DNA of 64,000 nucleotides from Acidimicrobiales bacterium (GCA_030747595.1 JASLKK010000001.1:62001-126000), one strand, 5' to 3'; shown: positions 27,001 to 35,646, numbered from the stretch's first letter. Notes: a model not told the origin generated them from the letters alone. Numbers and translations are program-made.

Positions 27001-27237
27001 GGCGAGGTCAAGCAGGGTGACGAAGTCGACGGCGGCGAGGCCCGTCGTGCCACCCGTCGTGTCGGCCATGACGCTGGTGGCCGCCAGTCGTCGGCGCAGC
27101 GTCACTCCAAGGGAATGGTCGGACACGATCACGGTCACTGGGGCGAGGGGGTCTCCACCCTTCGCGTCTCGGATCACGCCGGCTAGTACCGCCGTCGCGG
27201 GCTGCCCGTACCTCGTCCGCAGGATCTTTGTCGTCAT
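24052..27237 (-). CDS. AddB/RexB-like nuclease subunit with degenerate ATPase
   Basis: 1061 residues from ATG 27237 (MTTKILRTRYGQPA); the frame is open upstream but GC-biased and without a better start. The N-terminal half resembles the helicase fold, yet the Walker A site is missing. QVTGIDQAVGLDADLVIVVGLAEG-like helicase C-domain sequence remains around residue 550. The nuclease domain begins near LSATRLEKWVDCPFAFFAEY, with RGSIVHRVLDRL, FRGSIDRVDL and VVVDAKTGRPDRYK. Only three Cys of the usual four-Cys iron-sulphur staple are visible (DCPF, then CLHC at residues 999 and 1002). It pairs with the AddA-like protein for double-strand-break repair and is divergent from an acyl-CoA ligase gene. 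Confidence 0.82.
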   Translation of the reverse strand: MTTKILRTRYGQPATAVLAGVIRDAKGGDPLAPVTVIVSDHSLGVTLRRRLAATSVMADTTGGTTGLAAVDFVTLLDLARGISAGSPHIAARRAVSDAVVLAATRRLLADRPGVFSPVADHPSVERTVMAAHRNLREVHPEALDRLAEIGGALSDLVVLHRALVERLEPIFHDEYERAVVAAARIADGSVDLPPVVLHLPGTLVASERRLVGALATTGHLTAIVGDADSPDGSVSANPHLAALTETLDVDAPEAGPAGSRVACLVASTPEQDESVRYAIRRIIEAARAGTPLDRMVLVHPSTTDDARLVQERLTAAGIEFHASGVHRLDETIAGRFLIGLLDLPDRGIRRTDLDALMADVPLWDPDHDLVPARAWGRLAAQAGVVSGVDEWTDRLAHLAAELDAEAVSEVDDEGRTWLADRLSAEATRARQLAAFVERLCASLHGLTEDDSWAGRCRRVRDLLRQYLGGTTAHESWSADELLALDEVGAILDALSELDNIEPHPPYRSFRGALAAELGRPIGRAGRSGIGVQVTGIDQAVGLDADLVIVVGLAEGSMPTRPPADPLLSDDHRTAARTGLPTRHEHAARQHHAFLAALTGAAERIVLVQPRGDLRRSGDRPMSRLLLAEFEELAGHRPESDDLDLFVAPWFDHVASFTDALDRDDPATVQEYDLATAIRGGRPAVDKLRCDDVVVDRGIELLGQRADKDFTRFDGNLSGVTLPVLDGELSATRLEKWVDCPFAFFAEYVLGVRPLEDPSERTGLSPLIRGSIVHRVLDRLVTDGLANGSLPGHGDPWTAAQRAHAAELLNEECAHAEARGEAAHPRFWPTICDRLAADLDDFLVLDSAFRARFDSRPVAAERRFGGPDALVITLANGRTLRFRGSIDRVDLTADDHLVVVDAKTGRPDRYKNIPVDYFPGGSFLQLPIYALAAAKGCTTRHATYAFLGEVADDFHHLGYEVDDEVVAAFQRVLSSIVRGIEGGAFPHHPPESDRPEAHRCLHCSPDGLDARRVRSARARKANHPVLALHEDHITTNFLDAGTETPEDDHETEHVDQEEEVDR

Positions 27238-27371
27238 CGTGAAGGGAACACTATGGACCCCCTGTGACAGCCCGAGGCCTGGCTCGGATTTAGTTCCCAT
27301 CCGTGGCCACAGACCCGGTTCCCGATGCCCACTTCTCGTCGAAAGGAGCCCGGCCGATAAGTTCCGCAGCC

Positions 27372-28937
27372 ATGAGCGATGACGCCGACCAGAACCTGCA
27401 GTACCCCGGTCGTTGGGCCGCTGAGGCTCCCGACCGTCCGGCCATCGTCATGGCGGAAACCGGTGAGACCGTGACGTTTGCCGAGTTGGATGCCGAGGCC
27501 AACCGCATCTCCCGGGTCCTTGACGGCCTGGGCATCGGGCCCGGTGATCATGTGGCGTTCTGCCTCGAGAATCGGATCGAGTTCCTAGCGCTGACCTGGG
27601 GCGCCCACTATGCCGGCTGCTACTACACGGCCATCTCGTCACGCCTGACGGCCGACGAGATCGCCTACATCGTCGACGACTGCGGAGCCCGGGCCTTCGT
27701 GACATCGCCTTACAAGGCCGACGACGTGGCCGAGATCGCCGCTGCCACCCCGAACGTCGAGGCTCGGTTCTCCATTGGCGGGCCGATCGAAGATCACGCC
27801 TGCTTCGAGGACGCGGTGGCCGCCCAGTCGGCCGACCCCCTGCCCGACCGGACCGAGGGTCAGGACATGCTCTACTCCTCGGGCACCACGGGTCGACCCA
27901 AGGGCGTGAAGTCGCCGTTGTCGGGGGCGCCGCTGGGCCAGGCCAGCTCGATCTCGGCGATGGCCGAGGCCCTGTTCGGGGCCACGCCCGGGTCGGTGTA
28001 TCTGTCGCCGGCACCGCTGTACCACGCCGCTCCGCTCCGCTTCTGCCTGGGCGCCCACCGACTGGGGTGCACGGTGGTCGTCATGGAGCGATTCGACGCC
28101 GAGGGTGCACTGGCGGCCATCCAGGACCATGGCGCCACGTGGAGCCAGTGGGTGCCGACCATGTTCGTCCGGATGCTCAAGCTGCCCGACGAGGTACGGG
28201 CCGCCTACGACTTGTCGACGCTCGGTTCGGCGATCCACGCCGCGGCGCCCTGTCCGGTCGACGTGAAGCGCCGGATGATCGAGTGGTGGGGCCCGGTGCT
28301 TCACGAGTACTACGCGGGCACCGAGGGCAACGGCCTGACGTACACCAACTCGGTGGACTGGCTGGCCCATCCGGGCACGGTCGGCAAGGCCCTGCTGGGC
28401 GAGGTACTGATTCTCGACGACGACGGCAACGAGGTGCCGACCGGCCAGGAGGGTGGGGTCTACTTCCGGGGCAACTCCGACTTCGAGTACCACAACGACC
28501 CGGAGAAGACTGCCGACGCCAAACTTCGGCCCGACACCAGCACGCTGGGCGACGTGGGCCGACTCGACGAGGACGGCTACCTCTTCCTGACCGATCGCAA
28601 GGCGTACATGATCATCTCCGGGGGGGTGAACATCTACCCGCAGGAGGCCGAGAACATCCTGACCATGCACCCCGCAGTGTTTGACGTGGCCGTCATCGGC
28701 GTGCCCAACGAAGACTTCGGTGAGGAGGTCAAGGCGGTCGTCCAGCCGGTCGACTTGGCCGCCGCCGGACCGGAGCTGGCCGCCGAGCTAGTGGCCTTTT
28801 GCCGGTCCCAGCTGGCCGACGTGAAGTGCCCGCGCAGCGTGGACTTCCGTGACGAGCTGCCCCGTCACCCCACCGGGAAGCTCTACAAGCGCCTCCTCAA
28901 GGACGAGTACTGGGCAGGCCACCAGTCCCGCATCTGA
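27372..28937 (+). CDS. Acyl-CoA synthetase (ANL superfamily)
   Basis: 521 residues from ATG 27372. A purine-rich AAAGGAG lies 25 bp upstream, too far to be ideal, and a GTG at 27303 is an alternative. Motifs: LYSSGTTGRPKGVKSP (P-loop), PAPLYHAAPLRF, EYYAGTEGNGLTY, LGDVGRLDEDGYLFLTDR and GGVNIYPQEAENIL. The catalytic Lys is in HPTGKLYKRLL. The sequence is of the FadD/bile-acid-CoA-ligase-like type that activates bulky or branched acids. It is followed by a PhyH oxygenase 37 bp downstream, the same pairing seen at 15600-18085, so both probably serve catabolism of substituted acids. Confidence 0.87.
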   Translation: MSDDADQNLQYPGRWAAEAPDRPAIVMAETGETVTFAELDAEANRISRVLDGLGIGPGDHVAFCLENRIEFLALTWGAHYAGCYYTAISSRLTADEIAYIVDDCGARAFVTSPYKADDVAEIAAATPNVEARFSIGGPIEDHACFEDAVAAQSADPLPDRTEGQDMLYSSGTTGRPKGVKSPLSGAPLGQASSISAMAEALFGATPGSVYLSPAPLYHAAPLRFCLGAHRLGCTVVVMERFDAEGALAAIQDHGATWSQWVPTMFVRMLKLPDEVRAAYDLSTLGSAIHAAAPCPVDVKRRMIEWWGPVLHEYYAGTEGNGLTYTNSVDWLAHPGTVGKALLGEVLILDDDGNEVPTGQEGGVYFRGNSDFEYHNDPEKTADAKLRPDTSTLGDVGRLDEDGYLFLTDRKAYMIISGGVNIYPQEAENILTMHPAVFDVAVIGVPNEDFGEEVKAVVQPVDLAAAGPELAAELVAFCRSQLADVKCPRSVDFRDELPRHPTGKLYKRLLKDEYWAGHQSRI

Positions 28938-28974
28938 ACACAGAGGGCGGATCCCGGATCTAGTCTCCGCGGCG

Positions 28975-29835
28975 ATGGAACAGGAGCCGGTCACCGACGA
29001 GCAGGTTCAAGCGTTCGCCGATGACGGCGTGGTTTGCCTTCGAGGGGCCTTCGGACCCGACTGGATCGAACCGCTTCGACGGGGTATGGACCGGGCGTTG
29101 GCCGGACCGTCTGAGCGACGCCGCATTTGGGACGCCGACGACCGGGGCGGTACGACCACCTACGACAACCAGTGTTGGCTGCATGTGCCGGAGTACCGGG
29201 ACTTCGCCGAGCATTCGCCAATGGCGGAGATCGCCGGTTGGCTGCTGGGTGCCTCCGCGGTCAACTTCTTCTTCGACGCGGTGTTCGTGCGAACCGCCGG
29301 GGTCCGGTTCCGGACGCCGTTCCACCAGGACGAGCCGTACTGGTCGGTCGAGGGGTTCGACACCTGTTCGGCGTGGATGCCTCTGGTGCCGGTGGCCCGG
29401 GAGAGTGCGTTGGAGTTCGTCCGTGGTTCGCATCGCTGGGAACAGCGGTACCGACAGGAGAACTTCGGGGCTCTGACCGGCGACGACCGCGACCAGGTCC
29501 GGTACGGGGTCGCCGATGACGGACGGGTCCCTTTCCCCGACATCGAGGGGGACCGCGACGCCTACGAGATTCTGGGCTGGGACATGGAACCGGGCGACGT
29601 GGCGGTGTTCAACGCCCGGATCATCCACGGCGGCTCAGGAAACCTGGCGCCCGACCGTGAACTGAAGGTGTTCAACACCCAGTGGCTGGGCGATGACGTT
29701 CGGGTGGCCTTCCGTCCGGAGGGCATGGACCCCGACCACCGCGAGGTAATGGAGGCCGCCGGGCTGGGCCACGGCGACCGCATCACCTCCGACCTTTACC
29801 CGGAACTGTGGCGCCGGGAGCCAGCGCCGACCTGA
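28975..29835 (+). CDS. Phytanoyl-CoA dioxygenase (PhyH) family protein
   Basis: 286 residues from ATG 28975. FHQDEPYWSVEG carries the H-x-D iron ligands. RIIHGGSGN has the distal His, and the Arg at NLAPDRELKV follows for 2-oxoglutarate. SALEFVRGSHRW is the family's conserved strand between the two. There is no signal peptide, so the enzyme is cytosolic. It differs substantially from the other PhyH protein in this window, so it is not a recent duplicate. Its stop is 12 bp from the convergent ino1 stop. Confidence 0.85.
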   Translation: MEQEPVTDEQVQAFADDGVVCLRGAFGPDWIEPLRRGMDRALAGPSERRRIWDADDRGGTTTYDNQCWLHVPEYRDFAEHSPMAEIAGWLLGASAVNFFFDAVFVRTAGVRFRTPFHQDEPYWSVEGFDTCSAWMPLVPVARESALEFVRGSHRWEQRYRQENFGALTGDDRDQVRYGVADDGRVPFPDIEGDRDAYEILGWDMEPGDVAVFNARIIHGGSGNLAPDRELKVFNTQWLGDDVRVAFRPEGMDPDHREVMEAAGLGHGDRITSDLYPELWRREPAPT

Positions 29836-29847
29836 TCGCCAGCCGTA

Positions 29848-31152
29848 TCAGCCGACCTCGGAGTGGGTGACGGGCTCTTCGCCCATCCACTCTCGCAGGG
29901 TGTTCTTCAGCTTGGTCTGCTGGATGAACAGGTCATGCTCGGGGCCGGCCTCGGTGGCGGCCTGCGGGGCCTTTAGGTAGAAGGACAGCCACTCCTGGAC
30001 GCCCGACTGGCCGGCCCGGTGGGCGAGGTCCAAAAAGAGCGCCAGGTCCAGCACGATCGGTGCGGCCAGGATCGAGTCGCGGCAGAGGAAGTCGACCTTG
30101 ATCTGCATTGGGTACCCCATCCATCCGAAGATGTCGATGGCGTCCCAGCCTTCCTTGTTGTCGCCACGCGGCGGGTAGTAGTTGATCCGTACGACGTGGT
30201 CGATGTTGCCGTAGAGGTCGGGGTAGGACTCGGGCTGGAGGATGGTGTCCAGCACGCCCAGCTTCGAGACCTCCTTGGTCTTGAAGTTCTCTGGGTCGTC
30301 GAGGACCTCGCCGTCCCGGTTGCCCAGGATGTTGGTGGAGTACCAGCCGCGCAGGCCGAGCATGCGGGCCTTGAAGCCGGGGGCCAGCAGCGTCTTCATG
30401 AGCGTCTGGCCGGTCTTGAAGTCCTTGCCGGCGATCGGCACGCCACGGTGGGCGGCCAGCTCGATCATGCAGGGCAGGTCGACGCTCAGGTTGGGGGCAC
30501 CGTTGGCGAACGGTACGTCGCTCATGAGCGCCGCGTACACGTAGATCTGGCTGGGGGAGATGTTCTCGTCGTCGTCGCGCAGGCCGGCCTCGAAGGCCTC
30601 GACGTTGTCGTGGACCGCGCTGGCCTCCTGGTAGGCCTCGGTCGAACCACACCAGACCATGACCAGGCGGTCGCACTCGTTCTCGATCCGGAACCGCTCG
30701 ATGTCGGCGATGAGGGCCTGGGCCTGGTCCCACTTGTTGGACTCGGCTTTGACGCGGGTGCCTTCGAGCTTCTTGACCCAGCGCTGGTCGAACACGGCGT
30801 CCATGGTGACGATGCCCTCCAGCTCAGCTGAGACGGGTGCGAGGTCCTTGTCCTCCAGCACGCCACAGGTGCGGGCGGCTTCGAGCACATTGGGCGAGAT
30901 GGGATCCCAGCCGCCGAACACCAGGTCGTCGAGCTCAGCCAGTGGCACGAACTCCCGGATGAGGGGATTGCGATCGGCGTCGCGGTTGCCCAGTCGGATA
31001 TGGGCCATCTGGCTGACCGACCCGATGGGTGCGGTGAGGCCCTGGCGGGCGGCGATGACGCCGGCGATGAAGGTGGAGGCCACGGCGCCCATTCCGGGGG
31101 TCAGGACCCCGAGGCGGCCAGTGGCGGGTGCGATGTCAAGAGGGTTGCTCAT
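29848..31152 (-). CDS. ino1: Myo-inositol-1-phosphate synthase (Ino1 family)
   Basis: 434 residues from ATG 31152; 14 extra upstream codons (HNHFYFLML) run into the promoter region and are unlikely to be translated. The NAD-binding motif is GVLTPGMGAVASTFIAG, followed by FGGWDPISPN, LVMVWCGSTEAYQ and the active-site PIAGKDFKTGQT with the conserved lysines, then LGLRGWYSTNILGNRDG. It converts glucose-6-phosphate to inositol-1-phosphate, which feeds phosphatidylinositol and mycothiol in actinobacteria. Mycothiol use is consistent with the Rv2466c-like protein at 56592. It is divergent from a LysR regulator with an operator-like palindrome between them. Confidence 0.9.
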   Translation of the reverse strand: MSNPLDIAPATGRLGVLTPGMGAVASTFIAGVIAARQGLTAPIGSVSQMAHIRLGNRDADRNPLIREFVPLAELDDLVFGGWDPISPNVLEAARTCGVLEDKDLAPVSAELEGIVTMDAVFDQRWVKKLEGTRVKAESNKWDQAQALIADIERFRIENECDRLVMVWCGSTEAYQEASAVHDNVEAFEAGLRDDDENISPSQIYVYAALMSDVPFANGAPNLSVDLPCMIELAAHRGVPIAGKDFKTGQTLMKTLLAPGFKARMLGLRGWYSTNILGNRDGEVLDDPENFKTKEVSKLGVLDTILQPESYPDLYGNIDHVVRINYYPPRGDNKEGWDAIDIFGWMGYPMQIKVDFLCRDSILAAPIVLDLALFLDLAHRAGQSGVQEWLSFYLKAPQAATEAGPEHDLFIQQTKLKNTLREWMGEEPVTHSEVG

Positions 31153-31193
31153 GGAAAGAAGCATAAGGAAGTAGAAATGGTTGTGCAGTATCA

Positions 31194-31208
31194 TTCAGAA
31201 AGACTGAA
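31194..31208. promoter_or_regulatory. LysR-type operator candidate between ino1 and lysR
   Basis: TTCAG-AAAGA-CTGAA is a perfect 5-bp inverted repeat, and its inner 13 bases fit the T-N11-A rule of LysR-type boxes. It sits 24 bp before the lysR GTG and 42 bp before the ino1 ATG, in the most AT-rich stretch nearby. This is the position expected for autoregulation plus control of the divergent gene. Confidence 0.5.
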
Positions 31209-31231
31209 GTCTCCAACAGGAACCCGCATCT

Positions 31232-32107
31232 GTGGACGATCCAATCCTCCCCAATCTCACCGTGCAGCAGCTGGAGTACTTGGTGGCTGCCGCCGCATCT
31301 CCCACCCGCGCCGCGGCTGCTGCTGCCCTCAGCGTCACCCCCTCGGCACTTACCCAAGGACTGGCCGAGTTGGAGCGACGGGTTGGTGTCCCCCTGTTCG
31401 AACGCCACGGCCGCCACACCCGGCTCCGACCCCAGGCCACCGAGGTGCTGGCCCACGCACGCCGTGTGGTGGCCGAGACCCGCGACCTGGCCCGATGGGC
31501 GGAGACACGGCGGACCGGGGCGGCCGGCGTTGTCCGGTTGGGCACCATCGACGCGGTGGCCGTTCACTACCGAGCCGAGGCCATCCGCCGGCACCGTCGG
31601 GCCGTCCCGGGTCTGGACCTGCGGCTAACCGTCGCCCCATCCGGTGCGCTGTTCGACGCCCTCCTGGTCGGCGACCTGGACCTGGTGGTGTGCGTGGAGC
31701 CGACCGGACCGATCGCCGGGGTAGCGATGTCGCCCTGCCTCGACGAATCGCTGTACGCCTACGCCCCGGACGGGGCCCGCGCAGGACCGCCTGAGGAGTG
31801 GGGTCCCTGGGTGACCTATCCCCGGGGTTCGCATACCCGCGAGGTGATCGCCGCAGGGTTGGCTGCCCTCGGGGCACCGTTTGCGGTGGTCGCAGAGTCG
31901 AACCAACCGGAGGTACTCCGCGAGATGGTCCGGCTGGGCATGGGCTGGGCCGTGCTGCCGGCCGCTCAGGCAGAGGCGGGAGTCGAACCGTTGGCCCGGG
32001 TACGCCGGCGACCGGTCGGGGTCCGCCATCTAGTGGTGGCCCGCCGGGCCGATGTGGCATCAGATGCGGCGGTCGACGCGTTGGCCGCCGTTCTTACCAG
32101 TGGATGA
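31232..32107 (+). CDS. LysR-family transcriptional regulator
   Basis: 291 residues from GTG 31232. The winged helix-turn-helix occupies residues 8-68 (TVQQLEYLVAAAASPTRAA, then SVTPSALTQGLAELERRVGV and PLFERHGRHTRL). The C-terminal part has the periplasmic-binding-like effector fold: VRLGTIDAVAVH, LVGDLDLVVCVEP, then VLREMVRLGMGWAVLP. The effector is unknown. The divergent layout with ino1 and a T-N11-A palindrome between the two suggests it controls ino1, an unusual partner for a LysR protein. Confidence 0.88.
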   Translation: MDDPILPNLTVQQLEYLVAAAASPTRAAAAAALSVTPSALTQGLAELERRVGVPLFERHGRHTRLRPQATEVLAHARRVVAETRDLARWAETRRTGAAGVVRLGTIDAVAVHYRAEAIRRHRRAVPGLDLRLTVAPSGALFDALLVGDLDLVVCVEPTGPIAGVAMSPCLDESLYAYAPDGARAGPPEEWGPWVTYPRGSHTREVIAAGLAALGAPFAVVAESNQPEVLREMVRLGMGWAVLPAAQAEAGVEPLARVRRRPVGVRHLVVARRADVASDAAVDALAAVLTSG

Positions 32108-32279
32108 CCGGTGGCCAGGGTCAGGCATCTGACCTGCGGCATCTCACCCCTAATGCGTGACGGCAGGGTTCCCTCTCCACCGGTACGCTTCGGCCACCGG
32201 ATCCGCGGCGGTTGAAATCGTGGCCAACCGGTGAAAATGTCCCATTCTGCGAGACCCACCCTCGCGCCGACTTGAAGGT

Positions 32280-33527
32280 ATGCCCATGGCCTGGCCTGTT
32301 TCTCGCGATGACGAACTCTTCGGCTACATCGACCAGGAGGTTGAGCGGCAGAACACCACGTTGCAGTTGATCGCCTCGGAGAACTTCGCGTCTCCGGCCG
32401 TACTGGAGGCCAGTGGGTCTGTCCTGACCAACAAGTACGCCGAGGGCTATCCCGGCAAGCGTTATTACGGCGGAAACGTCCACGTGGACGAGGTCGAGGA
32501 CCTGGCTCGTGAACGGGTCAAGGCCCTGTTCGGCGCTGACCACGCGAACGTCCAGCCCCACTCGGGCGCTAACGCCAACATGTCGGTGTACCAGGCCCTC
32601 CTCGACCCGGGTGACACCGTCCTGGGCCTCAGCCTTGACCACGGTGGCCACCTCACCCACGGGTCGCCGGTCAATGCCAGCGGGAAACTCTACGACTTTG
32701 TGTCTTACGGGCTGACGGGCAGCGACGAGCGCATTGACATGGATCAACTCCGAGACCAGGCCCGGGCGGCCCGCCCCAAGATGATTGTGGCCGGAGCGAC
32801 CGCTTACCCCCGGATCATCGAGCCGGCCCCCCTACGCGAGATCGCCGACGAGGTCGGCGCACTGCTGATGTTCGACGCCGCTCACATCGCCGGTCTAATT
32901 GCCGGCGGCGTACACCCCAACCCGGTGCCGTACTGCGACATCGTCACCTTCACCACCCACAAAACCCTCCGTGGTCCGCGTGGCGGGTGCATCCTGAGCC
33001 GCGAGGAGTACGCGGCGGCCATCGATAAGTCGGTCTTCCCCGGCTCTCAGGGTGGTCCGTTGGAACACCACATAGCGGCCAAGGCCGTGGCGTTCCGTGA
33101 AGCGGCTGACCCGTCGTTCGCCGGCTACGCCCGCCAGATCGTGGCCAATGCATCGTCGCTGGCCGCCGCCCTGGTCGGTCACGGCTTTCGTCTGGTCACC
33201 GGCGGGACCGACAACCACCTGATGGTCGTTGACCTACGGACCTTCGATGCCGAGGTGACTGGAGCGGTGGCCCAGAACACGCTGGACCGGGCGGGCATCG
33301 TCCTGAACAAGAACACCGTGCCCGATGACCCGCGTTCACCGTTTGTGACCAGTGGCGTGCGGATCGGCACCCCGTCGACCACCACCCAGGGGATGGTGGA
33401 GGCCGAGATGGCCGAGATCGCGGACCTCATGGTGCGGGCCCTTCGGGGCCGGGACGACGAAGCGGAGATCGCTGCGGTACGGGCCGATGTCAACGCCCTC
33501 TGCGCACGCTTCCCCGTCTACGTCTGA
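32280..33527 (+). CDS. glyA: Serine hydroxymethyltransferase
   Basis: 415 residues; ATG 32280 or the ATG two codons later may be used. The SHMT N-terminal signature [18 protein letters not shown] is intact, with [13 protein letters not shown], the cofactor-contact [13 protein letters not shown], and the PLP lysine in [14 protein letters not shown]. The C-terminal region ends RFPVYV. It interconverts serine and glycine with tetrahydrofolate, feeding one-carbon units. The 172 bp upstream hold no recognisable riboswitch. It precedes the WecA-like gene and atp operon, with a 93-bp gap. Confidence 0.96.
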   Translation: MPMAWPVSRDDELFGYIDQEVERQNTTLQLIASENFASPAVLEASGSVLTNKYAEGYPGKRYYGGNVHVDEVEDLARERVKALFGADHANVQPHSGANANMSVYQALLDPGDTVLGLSLDHGGHLTHGSPVNASGKLYDFVSYGLTGSDERIDMDQLRDQARAARPKMIVAGATAYPRIIEPAPLREIADEVGALLMFDAAHIAGLIAGGVHPNPVPYCDIVTFTTHKTLRGPRGGCILSREEYAAAIDKSVFPGSQGGPLEHHIAAKAVAFREAADPSFAGYARQIVANASSLAAALVGHGFRLVTGGTDNHLMVVDLRTFDAEVTGAVAQNTLDRAGIVLNKNTVPDDPRSPFVTSGVRIGTPSTTTQGMVEAEMAEIADLMVRALRGRDDEAEIAAVRADVNALCARFPVYV

Positions 33528-33620
33528 GCCGGTCGGGACCTCACCGGAACCGGACCGTGCCAATGGGTCGTTACATCAGCCGGCAAGCCGGACTGGCCGT
33601 CGGAGAGGGATCCTGACCCC

Positions 33621-34778
33621 GTGCCCGGGATCGTTCCCCACCTGATTGTCGGCGCGGTGGCCGCCCTGGCCACCGCCGCGGCCACGCCGGTCGTCCGTCG
33701 GTTTGCCGTCGGTTCCGGACTGGTGGTGGCGCCCGACGAGCGGAGCGTCCACACTGCGCCTACGCCGTCCCTCGGCGGACCGTCGATGCTGGGTGGGTTG
33801 CTGGCCGGCGTCCTGACGGCGTGGATAGTCGGCGACTTCTCCGAGGTGTTCGCCGCCCCGACGGAGATGCTGGGTGTGGTCTCGGCCGCCGTGGTGATCT
33901 GCGTGGTGGGAGTGATTGACGACGTCCGACCCGTCTCGCCCCCGGCCAAGGTGGCCGGCATGGTGCTGGCCGGCAGCGTCCTGTCGCTGACCGGTGTGTC
34001 CCTAGTCGTCCTGCGCATCCCGTTTCTGGACGTGGTCCTACTGTCCCCGGACCTTTCGGCGCTGCTGACAGTGGTTTGGGTGGTGCTCTTGGTCAACGCC
34101 TTGAACCTCATCGACGGCCTGGATGGGCTGGCGGCAGGGATTGTGGCCATCGCCGCTGCGACCTTCTTCCTGTACGCGCTGCGCCTGGGCGACGAGGGTC
34201 TCCTGTTTGAGGGCAACCCGGGCTCGATGCTGGCGGTCATTGTGGTGGGGATCTGTGTGGGGTTCCTGCCTCAAAACGTGCATCCGGCGCGGATCTTCAT
34301 GGGCGATGGTGGGGCGCTGCTTCTGGGTCTTCTCATGGCCGCGTCGACGGTGTCGGTGGGTGGTCGGACCGAGGCGGCGTTCAGCGGCCAGTCCTTCTTC
34401 TTCTTCGCTCCGGTGTTCATCCCGGTGGTAATTCTTGGGGTGCCCTTGTTCGACCTGGCCTTTGCCGTGGTGCGTCGGGCCGCTACACCAGGCGTTCGGG
34501 TAACGGCGGCGGACAAGGACCACCTTCACCACCGTCTGCTGAGGCTGGGTCACGGCCACCGGCGTGCCGTGTTGATCCTCTGGGGCTGGAGTGCCCTGCT
34601 GTCCGGATTTGTGTTGTGGCCCACCTACTCGGGCAACGGCGACGCCATTGTCCCCATGGGCATCGGAGCCATTGGCCTCCTCCTGTTCACCGTGTTGCAT
34701 CCCCGGTTCCGGTCGGCGACCGAGCCCCTCTCTGAGGAACCCGTCTCTGGAGCACCCGTACCGGGGGAACAGGTGTGA
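33621..34778 (+). CDS. wecA: WecA/TagO-like polyprenyl-phosphate GlcNAc-1-phosphate transferase
   Basis: 385 residues from GTG 33621, with about ten or eleven hydrophobic helices. Diagnostic loops are HTAPTPSLGGPSMLGG, VVGVIDDVRPVSPPAK (the Asp-rich metal site), LLVNALNLIDGLDGLAAG and RIFMGDGGALLLG. AADKDHLHHRLLRLGHGHRR is the His-rich loop of the WecA branch rather than MraY. It loads a sugar-1-phosphate onto decaprenyl or undecaprenyl phosphate to start cell-wall arabinogalactan, teichoic or O-glycan linkers. The same gene sits just ahead of the atp operon in mycobacteria. A promoter for atp begins 23 bp after its stop. Confidence 0.9.
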   Translation: MPGIVPHLIVGAVAALATAAATPVVRRFAVGSGLVVAPDERSVHTAPTPSLGGPSMLGGLLAGVLTAWIVGDFSEVFAAPTEMLGVVSAAVVICVVGVIDDVRPVSPPAKVAGMVLAGSVLSLTGVSLVVLRIPFLDVVLLSPDLSALLTVVWVVLLVNALNLIDGLDGLAAGIVAIAAATFFLYALRLGDEGLLFEGNPGSMLAVIVVGICVGFLPQNVHPARIFMGDGGALLLGLLMAASTVSVGGRTEAAFSGQSFFFFAPVFIPVVILGVPLFDLAFAVVRRAATPGVRVTAADKDHLHHRLLRLGHGHRRAVLILWGWSALLSGFVLWPTYSGNGDAIVPMGIGAIGLLLFTVLHPRFRSATEPLSEEPVSGAPVPGEQV

Positions 34779-34801
34779 CGGATTGGGCGCGCGGTGACGG
34801 G

Positions 34802-34830
34802 TTGTCCGCGGGGGACTTGGTGATTAGATT
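34802..34830 (+). promoter_or_regulatory. Candidate promoter of the ATP synthase operon
   Basis: TTGTCC (34802-34807), a 17-bp spacer and TAGATT (34825-34830) lie about 110 bp upstream of the first atp-associated start codon. Each box matches consensus at four of six positions, and the region between wecA and the next gene is otherwise non-coding. Confidence 0.5.
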
Positions 34831-34939
34831 CACAAGCGCGTCCGGTGACTGTCGTCGTCGGACCGATCTGCACGACGACCCGTACCAGGATCGGTACGCC
34901 CGGGGGTTCGATGGGACCCGCCGGCGGAGGATTCCCCCG

Positions 34940-35209
34940 ATGGCCAACGACGAGACGCGCGAGATGCGACAGGGATTCGGCGACGCGTTCGCCGCGGCCT
35001 TCGAACTCGCGGCCACGCCGGCCATCTTCGGTTTCCTGGGTTGGCTGCTCGACGGTCGCCTCGGCACCACCCCTATCTTCACCATTGTCTTTACTGTCGT
35101 GACGCTGGCCTACGCCTCCTACCGACTGGCCCACAGCTACGGCGAGAACCTGGAGTTGGCCCGCGCCGAGCGTCGGGCCGCCTGGCAGGCTGAGGGTCCG
35201 CTGCTGTGA
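34940..35209 (+). CDS. AtpZ/AtpI-family ATP synthase accessory protein
   Basis: 89 residues from ATG 34940, preceded by GGAGG nine bases upstream; the frame is open for 55 more codons but that part lacks hydrophobic or conserved sequence and crosses the promoter. Two transmembrane helices are predicted, one over PAIFGFLGWLLDGRLG and one over IFTIVFTVVTLAYASY. This matches the small AtpZ/AtpI proteins that aid c-ring assembly or divalent-cation supply in F-type ATP synthases. Its stop overlaps the next start as GTGA. Confidence 0.8.
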   Translation: MANDETREMRQGFGDAFAAAFELAATPAIFGFLGWLLDGRLGTTPIFTIVFTVVTLAYASYRLAHSYGENLELARAERRAAWQAEGPLL

Positions 35210-35646
35210 ACGACGCTTCCCCTGTCAACGAGCTCGAATCCATGGATCCGGCCACCGAGACTGCTATCGCCCGCGACCTGACCCGGCGGGCGATCTGGGT
35301 TGCTCCGGCCTTCCTGCTGGTCGGCTTGCTCGGCTGGGGCCTCGACGGCCTTCTGTCGTCGGCACTGGCCCTCGTGCTGGTGGCCGTCAACTTCCGTCTG
35401 GGTGCCGCGATCATCACCCGGGCCGCACAGATCTCCATTAACGCTCTGTACGGCTCCGTCCTCGGTGGCTATGTGGCCCGTCTTGCCCTGATGACTGCCG
35501 TCGTGCTGGTGGTCAAGGCCGTCGGCCTGCTTGCCACCGTGCCGTTCGCCATCACCCTGCTCGTCACCCATCTCGGCCTTCTGGCATGGGAATCCCGGCA
35601 CGTCGCCATGACGCTCGCCGCTCCCGGCCTGAAGCCCACCAAGTAG
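35206..35646 (+). CDS. ATP synthase subunit I-like membrane protein
   Basis: 146 residues from GTG 35206, overlapping the previous stop. Four hydrophobic segments are visible (WVAPAFLLVGLLGWGLDGLL, ALALVLVAVNFRLGAAII, LALMTAVVLVVKAVGL and VPFAITLLVTHLGLLA). Size, topology and operon position between the AtpZ-like gene and atpB match the AtpI/subunit I family, which acts as a chaperone for c-ring assembly and is not part of the final complex. Sequence identity to AtpI is weak by eye, so the assignment leans on context. Confidence 0.7.
   Translation: MNDASPVNELESMDPATETAIARDLTRRAIWVAPAFLLVGLLGWGLDGLLSSALALVLVAVNFRLGAAIITRAAQISINALYGSVLGGYVARLALMTAVVLVVKAVGLLATVPFAITLLVTHLGLLAWESRHVAMTLAAPGLKPTK

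Noticed and set aside
27238-27371. SOS box (GAAC-N4-GTTC) ahead of the AddB-like gene
   Set aside because: GAAC and GTTC occur about 45 bp apart, not with the 4-bp spacing of the actinobacterial LexA site.
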